Positions 55,606 through 64,000 of a DNA stretch of 64,000 bases are shown one piece after another. This DNA is from Heterocephalus glaber (Eukaryota > Chordata > Mammalia > Rodentia > Bathyergidae). How positions within the stretch are numbered: position 1 is the first letter of the stretch; every line of letters starts with the position of its first letter. Position numbers and translations under genes: made by a program. The stretch lies in assembly GCF_000247695.1 (NCBI RefSeq), contig NW_004624733.1:2597716-2661715 (forward strand), read 5' to 3'. The notes under the pieces are model-generated. The model searched no databases. It was not told the origin of the DNA and saw only the letters and a program-made list of their open reading frames with translations.

Positions 55606-56154
55606 AATAGCACCAGGGATTTACTAGGGTAGCATCTGCTGCAGTATGGAATTCATTATAATACTGCTGTTTCCAGTTGTTCAAAGGGATATGTCAGAGG
55701 TAAGGGTACATCACATTCATTTTGCAGGTATTTGTAAGTTGGTATTACACTGATATTGAAAGGATATTTATTTTAGAATTCTGATTTTATTTCTGTAAAA
55801 TCATGTATATCCAATTTCAATGATTTACATTTGAGTATTATATTTTCCCTCATTTATTTGTTCCCCATTTTTCACCACTGGCTCCCATACTTATGAATAG
55901 TAAACTCAAAATAAATGTTTATAGATCAACCAGTGATCATCTGCCTGTTCCAGATCTACAGTATGATAAAAGGGATTTGAAAAGAGCTCTTAGAGATGGT
56001 CTAACCAGAATAAAAGGTATATATAACATGGTGAAGGCTCTTTGTTGTTGCCCCTTCTGAAATCAAGGAAATAACCAGATATTTTTAGGGTAAAGTTGAA
56101 TTTTTTTTAACCAAAAGCATTTTGTATAAAATCACCATCAATTTCAAATCTGTA

Positions 56155-56757
56155 TAGTAAGTCCCCAACTTAGGAACATTTGAGGTGTAAATTTTCACAG
56201 GTGCAGAGGACCATAATATTGATTATGCCCAAAGCAGGCTGTGAAGAGTTAACCCCACAATTTCCTTATTTATAGAAGTGAGTCTGGCTGAAGCCTACGT
56301 GTAGAGGTCAGAGTAACTCGCACCCAAATTCTGTTCCCACAACTAAAACCTTCAGACTAGGACAATGTTCCAATTACAATCATATATTTTGTCTATTCTA
56401 TTCCTAATTCAAGAATGCTTTGTCTTGTCCTTTATGAGCCTTGTTTACATTAATTTCCATAGAAACCACACATCGCCTTTACCCCAATTGATTGCCAATA
56501 AATGTCAGTGCCTGGGACTGTCCAGTGCCTTTGTCGGTTGCACTGACATTGGTCATCCTGGCACCCCGCTTTCTCTCTCCTAGTTCTGTCTCCTAGTGTA
56601 TTTATTTTCTCAGGTCTGAGTCGCACACTGGGCAGGTGGGTACTGGAACCTGACGACAGAGGTTTCTGATACACAGGTGTACCATATAAGATTATAAACG
56701 AATCAACTTTGGAATGTTCTCTGGAATGGAACTCATTGGTGAGTTGGGGACTTACTG
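56155..56757. mobile_element. Tigger-like (mariner superfamily) DNA transposon with an LTR inserted
   Basis: The ends TAGTAAGTCCCCAACTTA (56155-56172) and TGAGTTGGGGACTTACTG (56740-56757) are inverted repeats matching at 16 of 18 positions, of the CAGTAAGTCCCC type used by Tigger elements. TA precedes the left end; CA (a one-base change from TA) follows the right end. Only about 130 bp of the element remains outside the LTR. Confidence 0.68.
56202..56673 (+). mobile_element. Solo LTR inside the Tigger-like element
   Basis: The 472-bp segment TGCAGAGGACC ... TGATACA is flanked by CAGG on both sides (56198-56201 and 56674-56677). AATAAA lies at 56497-56502, followed by a GCCTTTGTCGG and TCTCTCTCCTAG R/U5-like part. 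The insertion site inside the DNA transposon supports the boundaries. The LTR family is not identified. Confidence 0.6.
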
Positions 56758-56888
56758 CATTTCTATACCTGTATTTCTTTCCCTAATATCCCAGACTCTT
56801 GAATTCAACTACATACTGGACATCTTCATTTAATTTCAACATTGGAATTTTCAGTATAGCATGGTCAGAACTTTTTCTTTTTTTACTA

Positions 56889-56975
56889 TTTTTCTTTTTG
56901 GCACTGAGGTTTGAAGCCACAGGGCCTCGGACATGCTCAGTATACAATTTATTGCTGAGCTGTACCTGCAGCATT
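56889..56975 (-). mobile_element. Old ID-like SINE, antisense
   Basis: TTTTTGGCACTGAGGTTTGAAG, ACATGCTCAGTATACAA and GCTGAGCTGTACCTGCAGC. It is strongly diverged. Confidence 0.45.
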
Positions 56976-57117
56976 TTAATAATAAGTATGGTCTTAAACT
57001 GTACCTTGGTTGATTATGTGCTCTGTACTCAATGACCCCAGGATACAACCTCTCCAAATCATTCCATCCCTCATATCAGTAAACATTTCTAAATCAAAGG
57101 AAAGTGACTGTATTTAC

Positions 57118-57198
57118 TTTTTTTTGGTACCAGGAATCAAACTCAGGACCTGGCACTTGTAAGGCAGGTGCGGTGCCACTGAGCTATATCCCCGACCC
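57118..57198 (-). mobile_element. ID-like SINE (young subfamily), antisense
   Basis: TTTTTTGGTACCAGGAATCAA, GTAAGGCAGGTGCGGTGCC and GAGCTATATCCCCGACCCC. TGTATTTACT and TGCATTTACT flank it. Confidence 0.9.
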
Positions 57199-57204
57199 CT
57201 GCAT

Positions 57205-58190
57205 TTACTCTTTATTATAGGTAGAAAAGGAATAATGGATATTAGGTATTTTAAGATTTTAATCATACAAATATATAATTTTATGTACATAATTTGTACA
57301 TACATAATTTTATGTAATCAGTTTTCCTCTATGCTTTTGTTTCATAGTCTTTATCCCTAAGAAGACCTTTCCTGTATAGATATTAAAGACTGAGGTATAT
57401 TTTCTCTGAGTTTATTAAAGATGACTATCATTTTAAAATTTAACTGTTATGTGTTTTAGTTTTTGATGGCATGTGCTATTCTAACTTCCTTTTTATTCAA
57501 AGACTCAGTTTTTCCAACACTGTACTTTAAATAATGTGTGATTTTCCTGTTGATTGTGATATTTTCTGGTTGTAGTAAATGAATAATAAATTGTCCTCGA
57601 GGTGTCTATTTTGTTGTACTCATGGATCTTAAGCCTCATACCTTCATGTTTAGTACTATTTAGGAGCAGAATAAAATGTCCTCTGGAACTGTGCCACATA
57701 GCAGCCTTGTCTAGAAGGGATTGACCATGTTACATTTTACCTATGCCCTGCACTCCTAGAAAAAGGCAAAAGTTAAGATATCCTTCAACCTTTTATATTG
57801 CAGAAAGGGCTTCTTATGTAACTCATATAAGCCTCAAGTGTTTCCCCCTTCTTTACCATGACAAGGCTAGATACTGATGCCAAATCCCCAGTCTTTGCTT
57901 CATCATTGGATGAATTGGTTTGTACCATAGATCAATGGAAACAAAAGTTTTGTTAATCAAATGCTAGATAAGACTGTCTCCTTCTGATAGGTCTGTGAAT
58001 GTTAACCTATCCTCAGCTTGAGTAGCATATAACAGCCCTTTAAAGACTAGGCTGTTTCAGAGTGAAACAGTCTATAGTCCCACTCTCTTATCCCACATCA
58101 ACACATTTTGCTAGCTTCATAAGATGATGAATAGCTATGTTTTCTATGGCAATTTAAATTTTATTGATTTTTGAAAATACATTTTAACTT
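57205..58190. other. Intergenic DNA, no recognised element
   Basis: About 1 kb of AT-rich sequence. A TACATAATTTTATGTA-type small duplication lies near 57280-57320. No gene is supportable. Confidence 0.45.
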
Positions 58191-58196
58191 ACATTA

Positions 58197-58274
58197 TTAT
58201 TGGTGCTGGGGGTCAAATCCAGAACCACGGGTATGCTAGGCAAGTGCTCGGCCACTGAAATAAATCCCTAGTTC
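58197..58274 (-). mobile_element. Old ID SINE, antisense
   Basis: TATTGGTGCTGGGGGTCAAAT, GTATGCTAGGCAAGTGCTC and ACTGAAATAAATCCCTAG. Confidence 0.65.
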
Positions 58275-58855
58275 TCCATGGAAGCTATAATCATGGAAAT
58301 AACCCAATCTTTGAATGTTTGAAATTAGGCACTTATAGAATGTTTTGAGTCTGCAGTATACTAAAAGAAATTTCTTAACTTTTTTATGTTATCCATCTAT
58401 TCAGGTCCTCCTCTATTTTGTTCTTGTGTAAAATTCTGAAATTAAGATTTCCAGAAAAGGTCATGCAAGGAAATCAAGAAATGGAATTAAAAGAAACCAT
58501 CTTCTAAATTACTTGGTACTAAGATGACTATGAAATTTTTATGTATAGTGTTCTGTAATGTTTAAAAAATACTATTCACATGTATTTTTAGAATGTAAAA
58601 TGCATGATAGGGGAAAAACATGTACAATGTAAGATACAGGAAAAATATACACAGACTTTTAACCCCAGTATCTACAAATACTGATGTTTGCTTTATGTAT
58701 TTCCACTCTTTTTTACATAAAAATACACAAATTTACATATACATTTGCAGCTATAAATTTAGGTGAGCAAATTTATTGGAGGCACAATTTTGGTTTGATC
58801 TTTACTTCCTTGTGGAATGCCTGTGAATTTTACTTTAAACAGTAAAAGGAAATTA
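58275..58855. other. Intergenic DNA, no recognised element
   Basis: AT-rich, with no supportable gene or named repeat. Confidence 0.45.
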
Positions 58856-58857
58856 AA

Positions 58858-59286
58858 GTTGTTAATCCTTTGACTTTAAAAGAAAGATTATCCTGGATTA
58901 TCTGAGTGGAAGTGCAAGTGATAAAGAAAGGCAGAAGGCTGCTCACAGAGAAGAAATGGAGGAGGTGGGAAAGACTTGAATGAGTGGAACTCTGGGTCCG
59001 AAGATAGAGAAGGAGGCCATGAGCCAAAGAACCTGGGGGACCTGCAGAACCTAGAAACAGCCGGCAAGAAAATAATCACAAGGAGGTGAATTCTGTCAGT
59101 AACTGAGCAAGGAAATGGATTTTCTCTTAGAGCCTCAAAGAGATTGCAGACTGACAACATGCACATTTTAGTTCTCAAAGATCTATGCCATTATTTCTGA
59201 CATACAGAACTATATGATAATAAATGTGTTGTTTTAAGCCACCAAAGTTGTGGTAATGTCACAGCAATAATAATAGTAAATGAACA
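58858..59286 (+). mobile_element. MLT1-type MaLR LTR
   Basis: TTATCCTGGATTATCTGAGTG, AGAAGGAGGCCATGAGCCAA, GGATTTTCTCTTAGAGCCTC, GATAATAAATGTGTTGTTTT and AAGCCACCAAAGTTGTGGTA are the diagnostic blocks of MLT1 LTRs in sense order. It is shared among placental mammals and so predates rodents. Confidence 0.85.
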
Positions 59287-59289
59287 CAG

Positions 59290-60845
59290 CAAAAATGTCC
59301 TATCTTTATTTCATTTAAATCAGTTTATCCAGTGCTGAATCCTTATTCTGCTGCACCAGCACGGTATCTATCGAGGCCCTCTTCCCTACCAGTGACATGG
59401 TCTCCTCTTTCTTTCACACCACCAGATAATAGCGAGGTTGTTTTCTAATAAGATTTTTTTTTCCCCCAAACTCCCAAGGTGAAGAAATACATGTCTGGTT
59501 ATCTACTTGGGAGATAATAAAGCATTACACCTCACTAAACTATCTTGCCACTGGTAAAATGGTTGTTCCTCTTAAAGGATATTTTACTCTCTTCTCTGGT
59601 GTCTCATGTCTTTCGTTCTAATACTTGGGTCTGCCCCAAGCTTATAACCTCACAGCTATGTTCCTTCAGGCTTCTCAGGTCAGTGTTTATAAACCTGGAT
59701 ATTGGAAGATTTCCCTGCTTTCCAGAGGAAAAAATGACTCTGTTTTGGGTGGGTGTTTTGTTGCTGTTTCTAAATTTTTTTTGATGTGCTGAGGATTGAA
59801 CCCAAGGTCTCCTCTATGACAGGCATATGTTCCACAGCTGGGCTACTCACTTAGCCCCTAGGAATTTTTGTTTTTGAATTTTTGAATTGTGGCCACCTTC
59901 TGGGAGAGTGAGGTTACAAGGGTTTTTCTCTACAGAGAAGCAAAGATGGAGCAGGAGACCACTGAATATAGTAATGAAAATATTATATGCAAGCAAGACA
60001 TGATGGCAACTTGAAACAGTGCAGAAGCAGTGGGAAAGATAAATGGTTGGATTTTGAATCCTTTGAAGGACAGAGTTAATGATCTGATACAGTGTGTTAA
60101 AGAAAAGCTAAAGTAGGTTTGTCAGGACTCATTCACTGTCTCAGACCTCACTGTTGGGAATCCACAGAAATCCTAAATGCTCTGAGCATATTTCAAACTA
60201 CACATGATTGGCTCCCTTTGTTTTAGTTACATCAGAATTTAATCTTGGCAGTTAAAAAGCTGACTTTCTAAGCTAAACTTGCAACCAGATTTCTTTATTT
60301 TCCAATTCACTTTCCTCCTTAAAGTCTCCTGGTTTTATTTATTTCTGAATTCCAACTGTGTAAGTGCCAGTTCTCCTATTCTACATCCATCACCAGGTGG
60401 ATGTTCCAGCCTTTTTCTTTCCCCAACTTTGGTACTCCAAAAGAAAGGATGGATGTTGTTTCCAGAGGAAAAGAATGCAGGATAGTTACAAACAATAGCT
60501 TTGTATTAGTTGATTTACAAATTTGGTTTTAAGATTACTGAAAAACCTAGTAGTGAAAAAACTCCAAGAAAATACAATATTGCTCTACTACTCTTAGTGG
60601 TAAGTCTATTCTATGAATCCTTTACAGCTAGGCAGTCAAGATACTTGGAGTTGCAAAACAACTCTGACAGATAAACCAGTTTGTTTATATTGATAGAAGG
60701 GATACAGTCAGAAACGGACACTGAATGAGCCACTCCTTTCCCTTCTTTCAGCTGTGAGCACTGCACGACTTTGGTGATTACCCATGTTTAAGCTTAGGAG
60801 GTAGACCCCAGGAGGCGATAGATCATTAGTTCTGACATCAGTGAG
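59290..60845. other. Intergenic DNA with one old ID SINE, otherwise unrecognised
   Basis: An antisense old ID unit (GTGCTGAGGATTGAACCCAA ... CTCACTTAGCCCCTA) lies at 59775-59858. The rest shows no gene or clear repeat. Confidence 0.45.
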
Positions 60846-60849
60846 AGAC

Positions 60850-61084
60850 TGAATGGGAGGCACCTGGAGTCAGGTGTCTGACCTTCTAAGTACTGGAAGC
60901 CCAGTTGTATTAGGGCTCATTAAGAGTTCCTCTTGCTTCTGCCTGTTCCCGCAACCGTCCTGTGATCCTGTGATCTTTAATAAACGTAGCTACCTACTAC
61001 TTACTTCAAGGTGTATGCTTGGCAATTCTTTCCTTGCCGTACACAAGGACCTCAACTGGTGTTTTTGGCCCATTCAATTGTAAC
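60850..61084 (+). mobile_element. LTR 3' part, family unresolved
   Basis: GGCTCATTAAGAGTTCCTC, CCTGTGATCTTTAATAAACG and a CACAAGGACCTCAACTGGTG to TGTAACA end look like the R-U5 part of an LTR, with AATAAA near 60978. The 5' boundary and target duplication were not found. Confidence 0.4.
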
Positions 61085-61714
61085 AGAAGTAACAAAATTT
61101 TCATAATAAATATTAGCACTCCCTTTTGGGAAAGAAGCATTTCTGCCCTCACTGCAAAGGATACTTCATTTTGGTTATTAAAAAACAGACACAGGGCTAC
61201 CCTGACGTTATCTGTAAAAGCTTGGGCAAATAATTAACTTTTCTAGTGCTTGTTTTCTCAGCCACAAAACCTACTTATATGCCAGGTCAGCCCTCCTGTT
61301 GCCTCTTGTTCCCAGGCTCTTCAAATAATAAACCCCATTAACGAACATTCAGTGTCTCATTTAAAAACAGTACGTTTGACTCTTAAGAAATAGCACAGTA
61401 CAAGACATAGGACAGTTTCCTGCCTTCCTAGGTGAAGAAATTCTCCAGTTTTCTGTGGGTACAACCTCATTCAACTACTGCAACTAATGCGCTTGCACTG
61501 ACTCAGGGAATCCAGCATATTCTTGAGGGGCCATCATAAAGCAGGAAATGCAGAATTCCGTTTAGTCTTTACTTTTGAAGGGTTTCAGTGAGGGTAATCT
61601 CATTCAGGTTTGGCACAGGCTGCTTTCCGAACGAACGCTACCCAGCCTCACCTGCGGCGCTACGCAGTCACGCTCTCCTTCCGGCTCCAGGTGGAGAGTC
61701 GCACAGGGCATTGA

Positions 61715-61772
61715 CCAATGGGCTCGCTCGCTCCCTGCGGAAGGGCGGGACTTCGAGCCGGGGACCCGCCCC
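61715..61772. promoter_or_regulatory. DTWD2: CCAAT box and GC boxes upstream of DTWD2
   Basis: CCAAT (61715-61719) in ATTGACCAATGGG, GGGCGGG (61743-61749) and CCCGCCCC (61765-61772) lie within 60 bp, 115-170 bp before the start codon. This is a typical NF-Y / Sp-type TATA-less core promoter arrangement. Factor binding is inferred. Confidence 0.7.
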
Positions 61773-61885
61773 CTGTACGTGGCGTGCGTGCGTGGCGCCG
61801 TGCGGCGCAGGCCGGTTTCCCCAGCGCGCGGCGCCCCCCGGCGGCCGTGGGTCTTCAATGCGACCGCCTGACCTGAACGCCCGCC

Positions 61886-62103
61886 ATGGAACCGCAGAGC
61901 GAGGCGCGAGCGCTGCCGGACGCGGCCGCGCGCCCGCCCGAGGTCTCGACGACTCGGACGCGGGGCGTGGAAGAGCGGTGGGAGGGCGGTGCGCCGCCAG
62001 CGGCGCCTGCTGGGGATCTAGCGGCGGACTGCGCGAGTGCAGATGGGCTGTGGGCGCTGCCCGTGGAGCCGGCCGCGCGGAGGCCGGAGTGCGGGTGCTG
62101 CAG
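61886..62103 (+). CDS. DTWD2: DTWD2 exon 1 (coding part, residues 1-72 plus 2 nt)
   Basis: DTWD2 is a SAM-dependent tRNA-uridine aminocarboxypropyltransferase that forms acp3U in the D-loop of certain tRNAs; its DTW catalytic domain is encoded in later exons. The exon reads MEPQSEARALPD at the start and SADGLWALPVEPAARRPEC near the end. The human protein as recalled has the same frame with SADGLWELPVEPAERRPEC, followed by Cys-rich zinc-binding sequence. The start sits in CCGCCATGG, a strong Kozak context. The exon stops after TGCAG at a GTGAGCG donor (62104), leaving AG of a split codon, which fits Ser in the human protein. A GC pair here gives GCC instead of TRC before that Ser. The next exon was not found in the window. 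Confidence 0.95.
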
Positions 62104-62128
62104 GTGAGCGCTGGCGGGCGGGACTGCG

Positions 62129-62145
62129 GCGCCCCCTGGTGGCCA
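62129..62145 (-). promoter_or_regulatory. CTCF-binding motif in DTWD2 intron 1
   Basis: On the minus strand this reads TGGCCACCAGGGGGCGC, a full match to the core CTCF consensus. It lies 26 bp inside intron 1, within the CpG island. Orientation is minus, pointing back across the promoter towards DMXL1. Confidence 0.8.
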
Positions 62146-62461
62146 GGCGGGCTCGGGCGGCCCTGCAGGGTCTGTGAGCGGGACCTGGGGCGTTCGAATT
62201 GCACGGACCCGCCATCAGTAGACAGCTGTTTGTCCAAGTTCAGTTATTTAACCCGATTTCCTGAAAGACGTGGAGCATTTAATGGAAAGAGCGGGCATAA
62301 GCTCCGATTCCAGAAAACTTAAAAAGCATCCGCTGGGGCAATTTTAAGGGGGAATGACAGTACTTAAATGGCACAATCATATATCACAATGGAAAAAATG
62401 GATTGGAAGACAGGGACAGGCAAGGCTCGTACTACAACAGTTAAGATTATATTCAGAATTC

Positions 62462-62595
62462 TGAATTTATTCGGAGATATTTATCGAGCACCTGCTCTGT
62501 GCAGGTACCAGCCATTCTAGGTCCTGGGAACATAGTGATGAATAAAGCAGACATAGTTCCTACCCTGCCTGGGGCACTTACAGCCTAATGAGAAT
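62462..62595 (+). mobile_element. L2-type LINE fragment
   Basis: TATTTATCGAGCACCTGCTC, CATTCTAGGTCCTGGGAACA, AATAAAGCAGACATAGTTCC and a CTTACAGCCTAATGAGA end follow the common L2 3' order. Confidence 0.55.
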
Positions 62596-62853
62596 CTGTT
62601 AATTAAACAAGCAAAAACAACTTAACATCGAATGTACGCAAAATGTCCTACTGTTTAAGCACTTTTTGGGGGTTCCCACAGTGTGGTAGTGTACTTTGGG
62701 ATTGTAAAATTTGCTTCCCGTGGTTATTCTTATGCGCTTCAGATACACCACTCTACCTCTTGGACTTAAGATTATTTCCACTCATTACCTGAGGTATCTG
62801 GCTATCATCCATCTCTTTGCTGCTCTTTGCAATTTTATTATTAGATAGTGCTT

Positions 62854-63188
62854 TGTGTTAGCTTTCCTTTACTTTGACAAAATACCTGAGATAATCAACT
62901 TAGGAGAAAGGGGTTATTTTGGCTCATGGTTTCAGCCCCTGGTTGTTGGCTGTGTCGTGGCACAGAGTATCCTGCTGGGAGTCATAGTGGAAGAAGTCTG
63001 TTCACCTCGCGGCATAGGGAAAGCAGAAAAAGACAGGAAGGGACTTCCTTCGAACCCCAAGTACATGTCCCCAGTGACCTTTCATTCCCATAGGCTCCAT
63101 CTCTTAATAGTTTCACACTCCCAAAACGGACATGGGCTGGGGACCAAGGCTTCAACGCCTGGGGACATTTCAGATCCAAACTAAAGCA
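62854..63188 (+). mobile_element. MaLR-like LTR, sense
   Basis: The segment starts TGTGTTAGCTTTCC, continues TTTGACAAAATACCTGAGAT and TTATTTTGGCTCATGGTTTC, and ends GATCCAAACTAAAGCA, giving TG...CA ends and 335 bp. It is the same family as the antisense copies at 17560-17866 and 34640-34915. Confidence 0.68.
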
Positions 63189-63433
63189 TGCCTCTACCTC
63201 CCCACTTTGCAGTCACTGCAGTTTGCCATCAGATCGTATACTGCTCTGAAATGGTTGTCAAGAAAGTTTCTGGTAACCTCCATGAGAACAAATCCAGTGG
63301 ATCCTTTTCATCTCAGTTTTTACTAGATACCTTGGCAGCTTTCAGTGGCTCAATACTCCTTTCTTGAAACACTTTCTTTGGTTTCCCTTTGATGTAATGA
63401 AGTTCTCTTTTCTAGTCTCCTTTGTCTGTTCTA

Positions 63434-63445
63434 CCCCCCCCCCCC
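63434..63445. repeat. Poly(C) run, 12 bases
   Basis: Twelve consecutive C between CTA and TTTTC. Length may be unreliable in the assembly. Confidence 0.9.
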
Positions 63446-64000
63446 TTTTCTTTAACAAGCCTTTCTATCTTTTATTATGCAAAGAACTTCATCTTTTATT
63501 TAGCCTTCTGACTCTGTGCTTGTGCCTTCAATACTTTCACCATGATTTTCTGCACTTCAGTAAAGGAAAGCATGCTTGATCCTGTCATGCACACACTTGG
63601 CACACATGTAGGCCCTGCTGAAATGCTTATTTGTTTTAGACAATCTCATAAGAAGTTTATTGCGCGCAGCACGAGCCCCTCAGAGTCTGCCCAGGCACAC
63701 ACCACATGCAGATTTGGTTGCCTTCCCAACCTTCTTAGTATAGAAGTAAACAGTTCTAGTCCCTGGGATTTGGGACAGCCTGGTTTTGTTAGAAGCTGTA
63801 TGGTAGGAAAGCCTATGATGGTGTGTCAAGCGCTGGACCATTGTGAAAACCTCTAGACACTGGCCCTGGAAGAAGGTTCTACCCACATTTCTAACTGTGT
63901 GGCTTCTGTTCTCAATATTTATGTTCTCTTCTCTTCTCACCCTACAAACTTCCCACTCACCAGATTTGATGGTAGATCATCATCCATACCCCAGTTTTTG

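Larger units (their letters stand above)
61600..62190. promoter_or_regulatory. DTWD2: CpG island over the DTWD2 promoter and exon 1
   Basis: Composition switches abruptly to CpG-dense DNA (CGCGGCCGCGCGCCCG, GGCGCCGTGCGGCGC). It spans about 290 bp upstream of the DTWD2 start codon, the exon and the start of intron 1. No TATA box is visible. Confidence 0.88.
62104..64000 (+). other. DTWD2: DTWD2 intron 1 (part), continuing right of the window
   Basis: No sequence matching the following Cys-rich and DTW-domain exon was seen up to the window end. The intron contains L2 and MaLR-like repeats and a poly(C) run; 63190-64000 shows no further recognised element. Confidence 0.7.

Noticed and set aside
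61841..61857. GCGCCCCCCGGCGGCC as a second CTCF site
   Set aside because: It deviates from the consensus at key positions (CGGCGG instead of TGGTGG) and is typical of generic CpG-island sequence.
61588..62322. 244-codon plus and 189-codon minus open frames over the DTWD2 promoter
   Set aside because: They are out of frame with, or antisense to, DTWD2 exon 1, cross its splice donor, and consist of Arg/Ala/Gly-rich CpG-island translation.

Overview
The window is mammalian nuclear DNA, almost certainly from a rodent other than mouse or rat. It holds dozens of short SINEs of the rodent ID type (tRNA-Ala-like, with A box and B box), monomeric B1-like (7SL-derived) SINEs, and older MIR, L2, MLT1 and Tigger-like repeats shared by mammals. 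The species cannot be fixed from sequence alone. The youngest ID-like subfamily has an unusual D-arm and ends in a GGTACC-type 3' end before the A-tail, which argues against squirrel, mouse and rat. A beaver-like lineage is only a guess.

Only two genes can be supported, each by its first coding exon, and they point away from each other. At 13098-13184 (minus) lies exon 1 of DMXL1 (Rabconnectin-3 family, V-ATPase regulation), inside a CpG island and ending in a clean GTGAGT donor. At 61886-62103 (plus) lies exon 1 of DTWD2 (tRNA acp3U transferase), also in a CpG island and followed by a GTGAGC donor. DMXL1 and DTWD2 are head-to-head neighbours on human chromosome 5q23, so the window is the conserved divergent intergenic interval, here about 48.7 kb between start codons. 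Both genes continue outside the window. No second exon of either was found, so 1-13097 is DMXL1 intron 1 and 62104-64000 is DTWD2 intron 1.

Region by region: 1-2270 is an L1 3' end followed by the env and 3' LTR part of a broken gammaretrovirus-like endogenous retrovirus. 2.3-13 kb is DMXL1 intron with SINEs. 13-14.1 kb is the DMXL1 promoter, with a second GC-rich patch carrying a ZNF143-like motif. 14.1-36 kb is SINE- and MIR-rich intergenic DNA with a 399-bp assembly gap inside an L1. 34.9-36.7 kb holds a retroposed 3'-UTR-like fragment and an unidentified GC-rich block. 36.9-41.4 kb has L2 remnants, an inverted SINE pair and an L1 with a 5' inversion. 42-51 kb holds L1-like antisense DNA, a retroposed ZFYVE1 pseudogene and a solo LTR. 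51-61.5 kb is mostly unique or ancient-repeat DNA with an MLT1 LTR and an LTR inside a Tigger-like DNA transposon. 61.6-62.2 kb is the DTWD2 promoter, exon 1 and a strong CTCF motif.

I saw no new multi-gene system, CRISPR array, operon or novel protein family. The most interesting items are the divergent promoter pair with its CTCF motif, the ZFYVE1 retropseudogene, the dated nested insertions with target-site duplications, two inverted SINE pairs, and one unexplained GC-rich block at about 36.0-36.66 kb.
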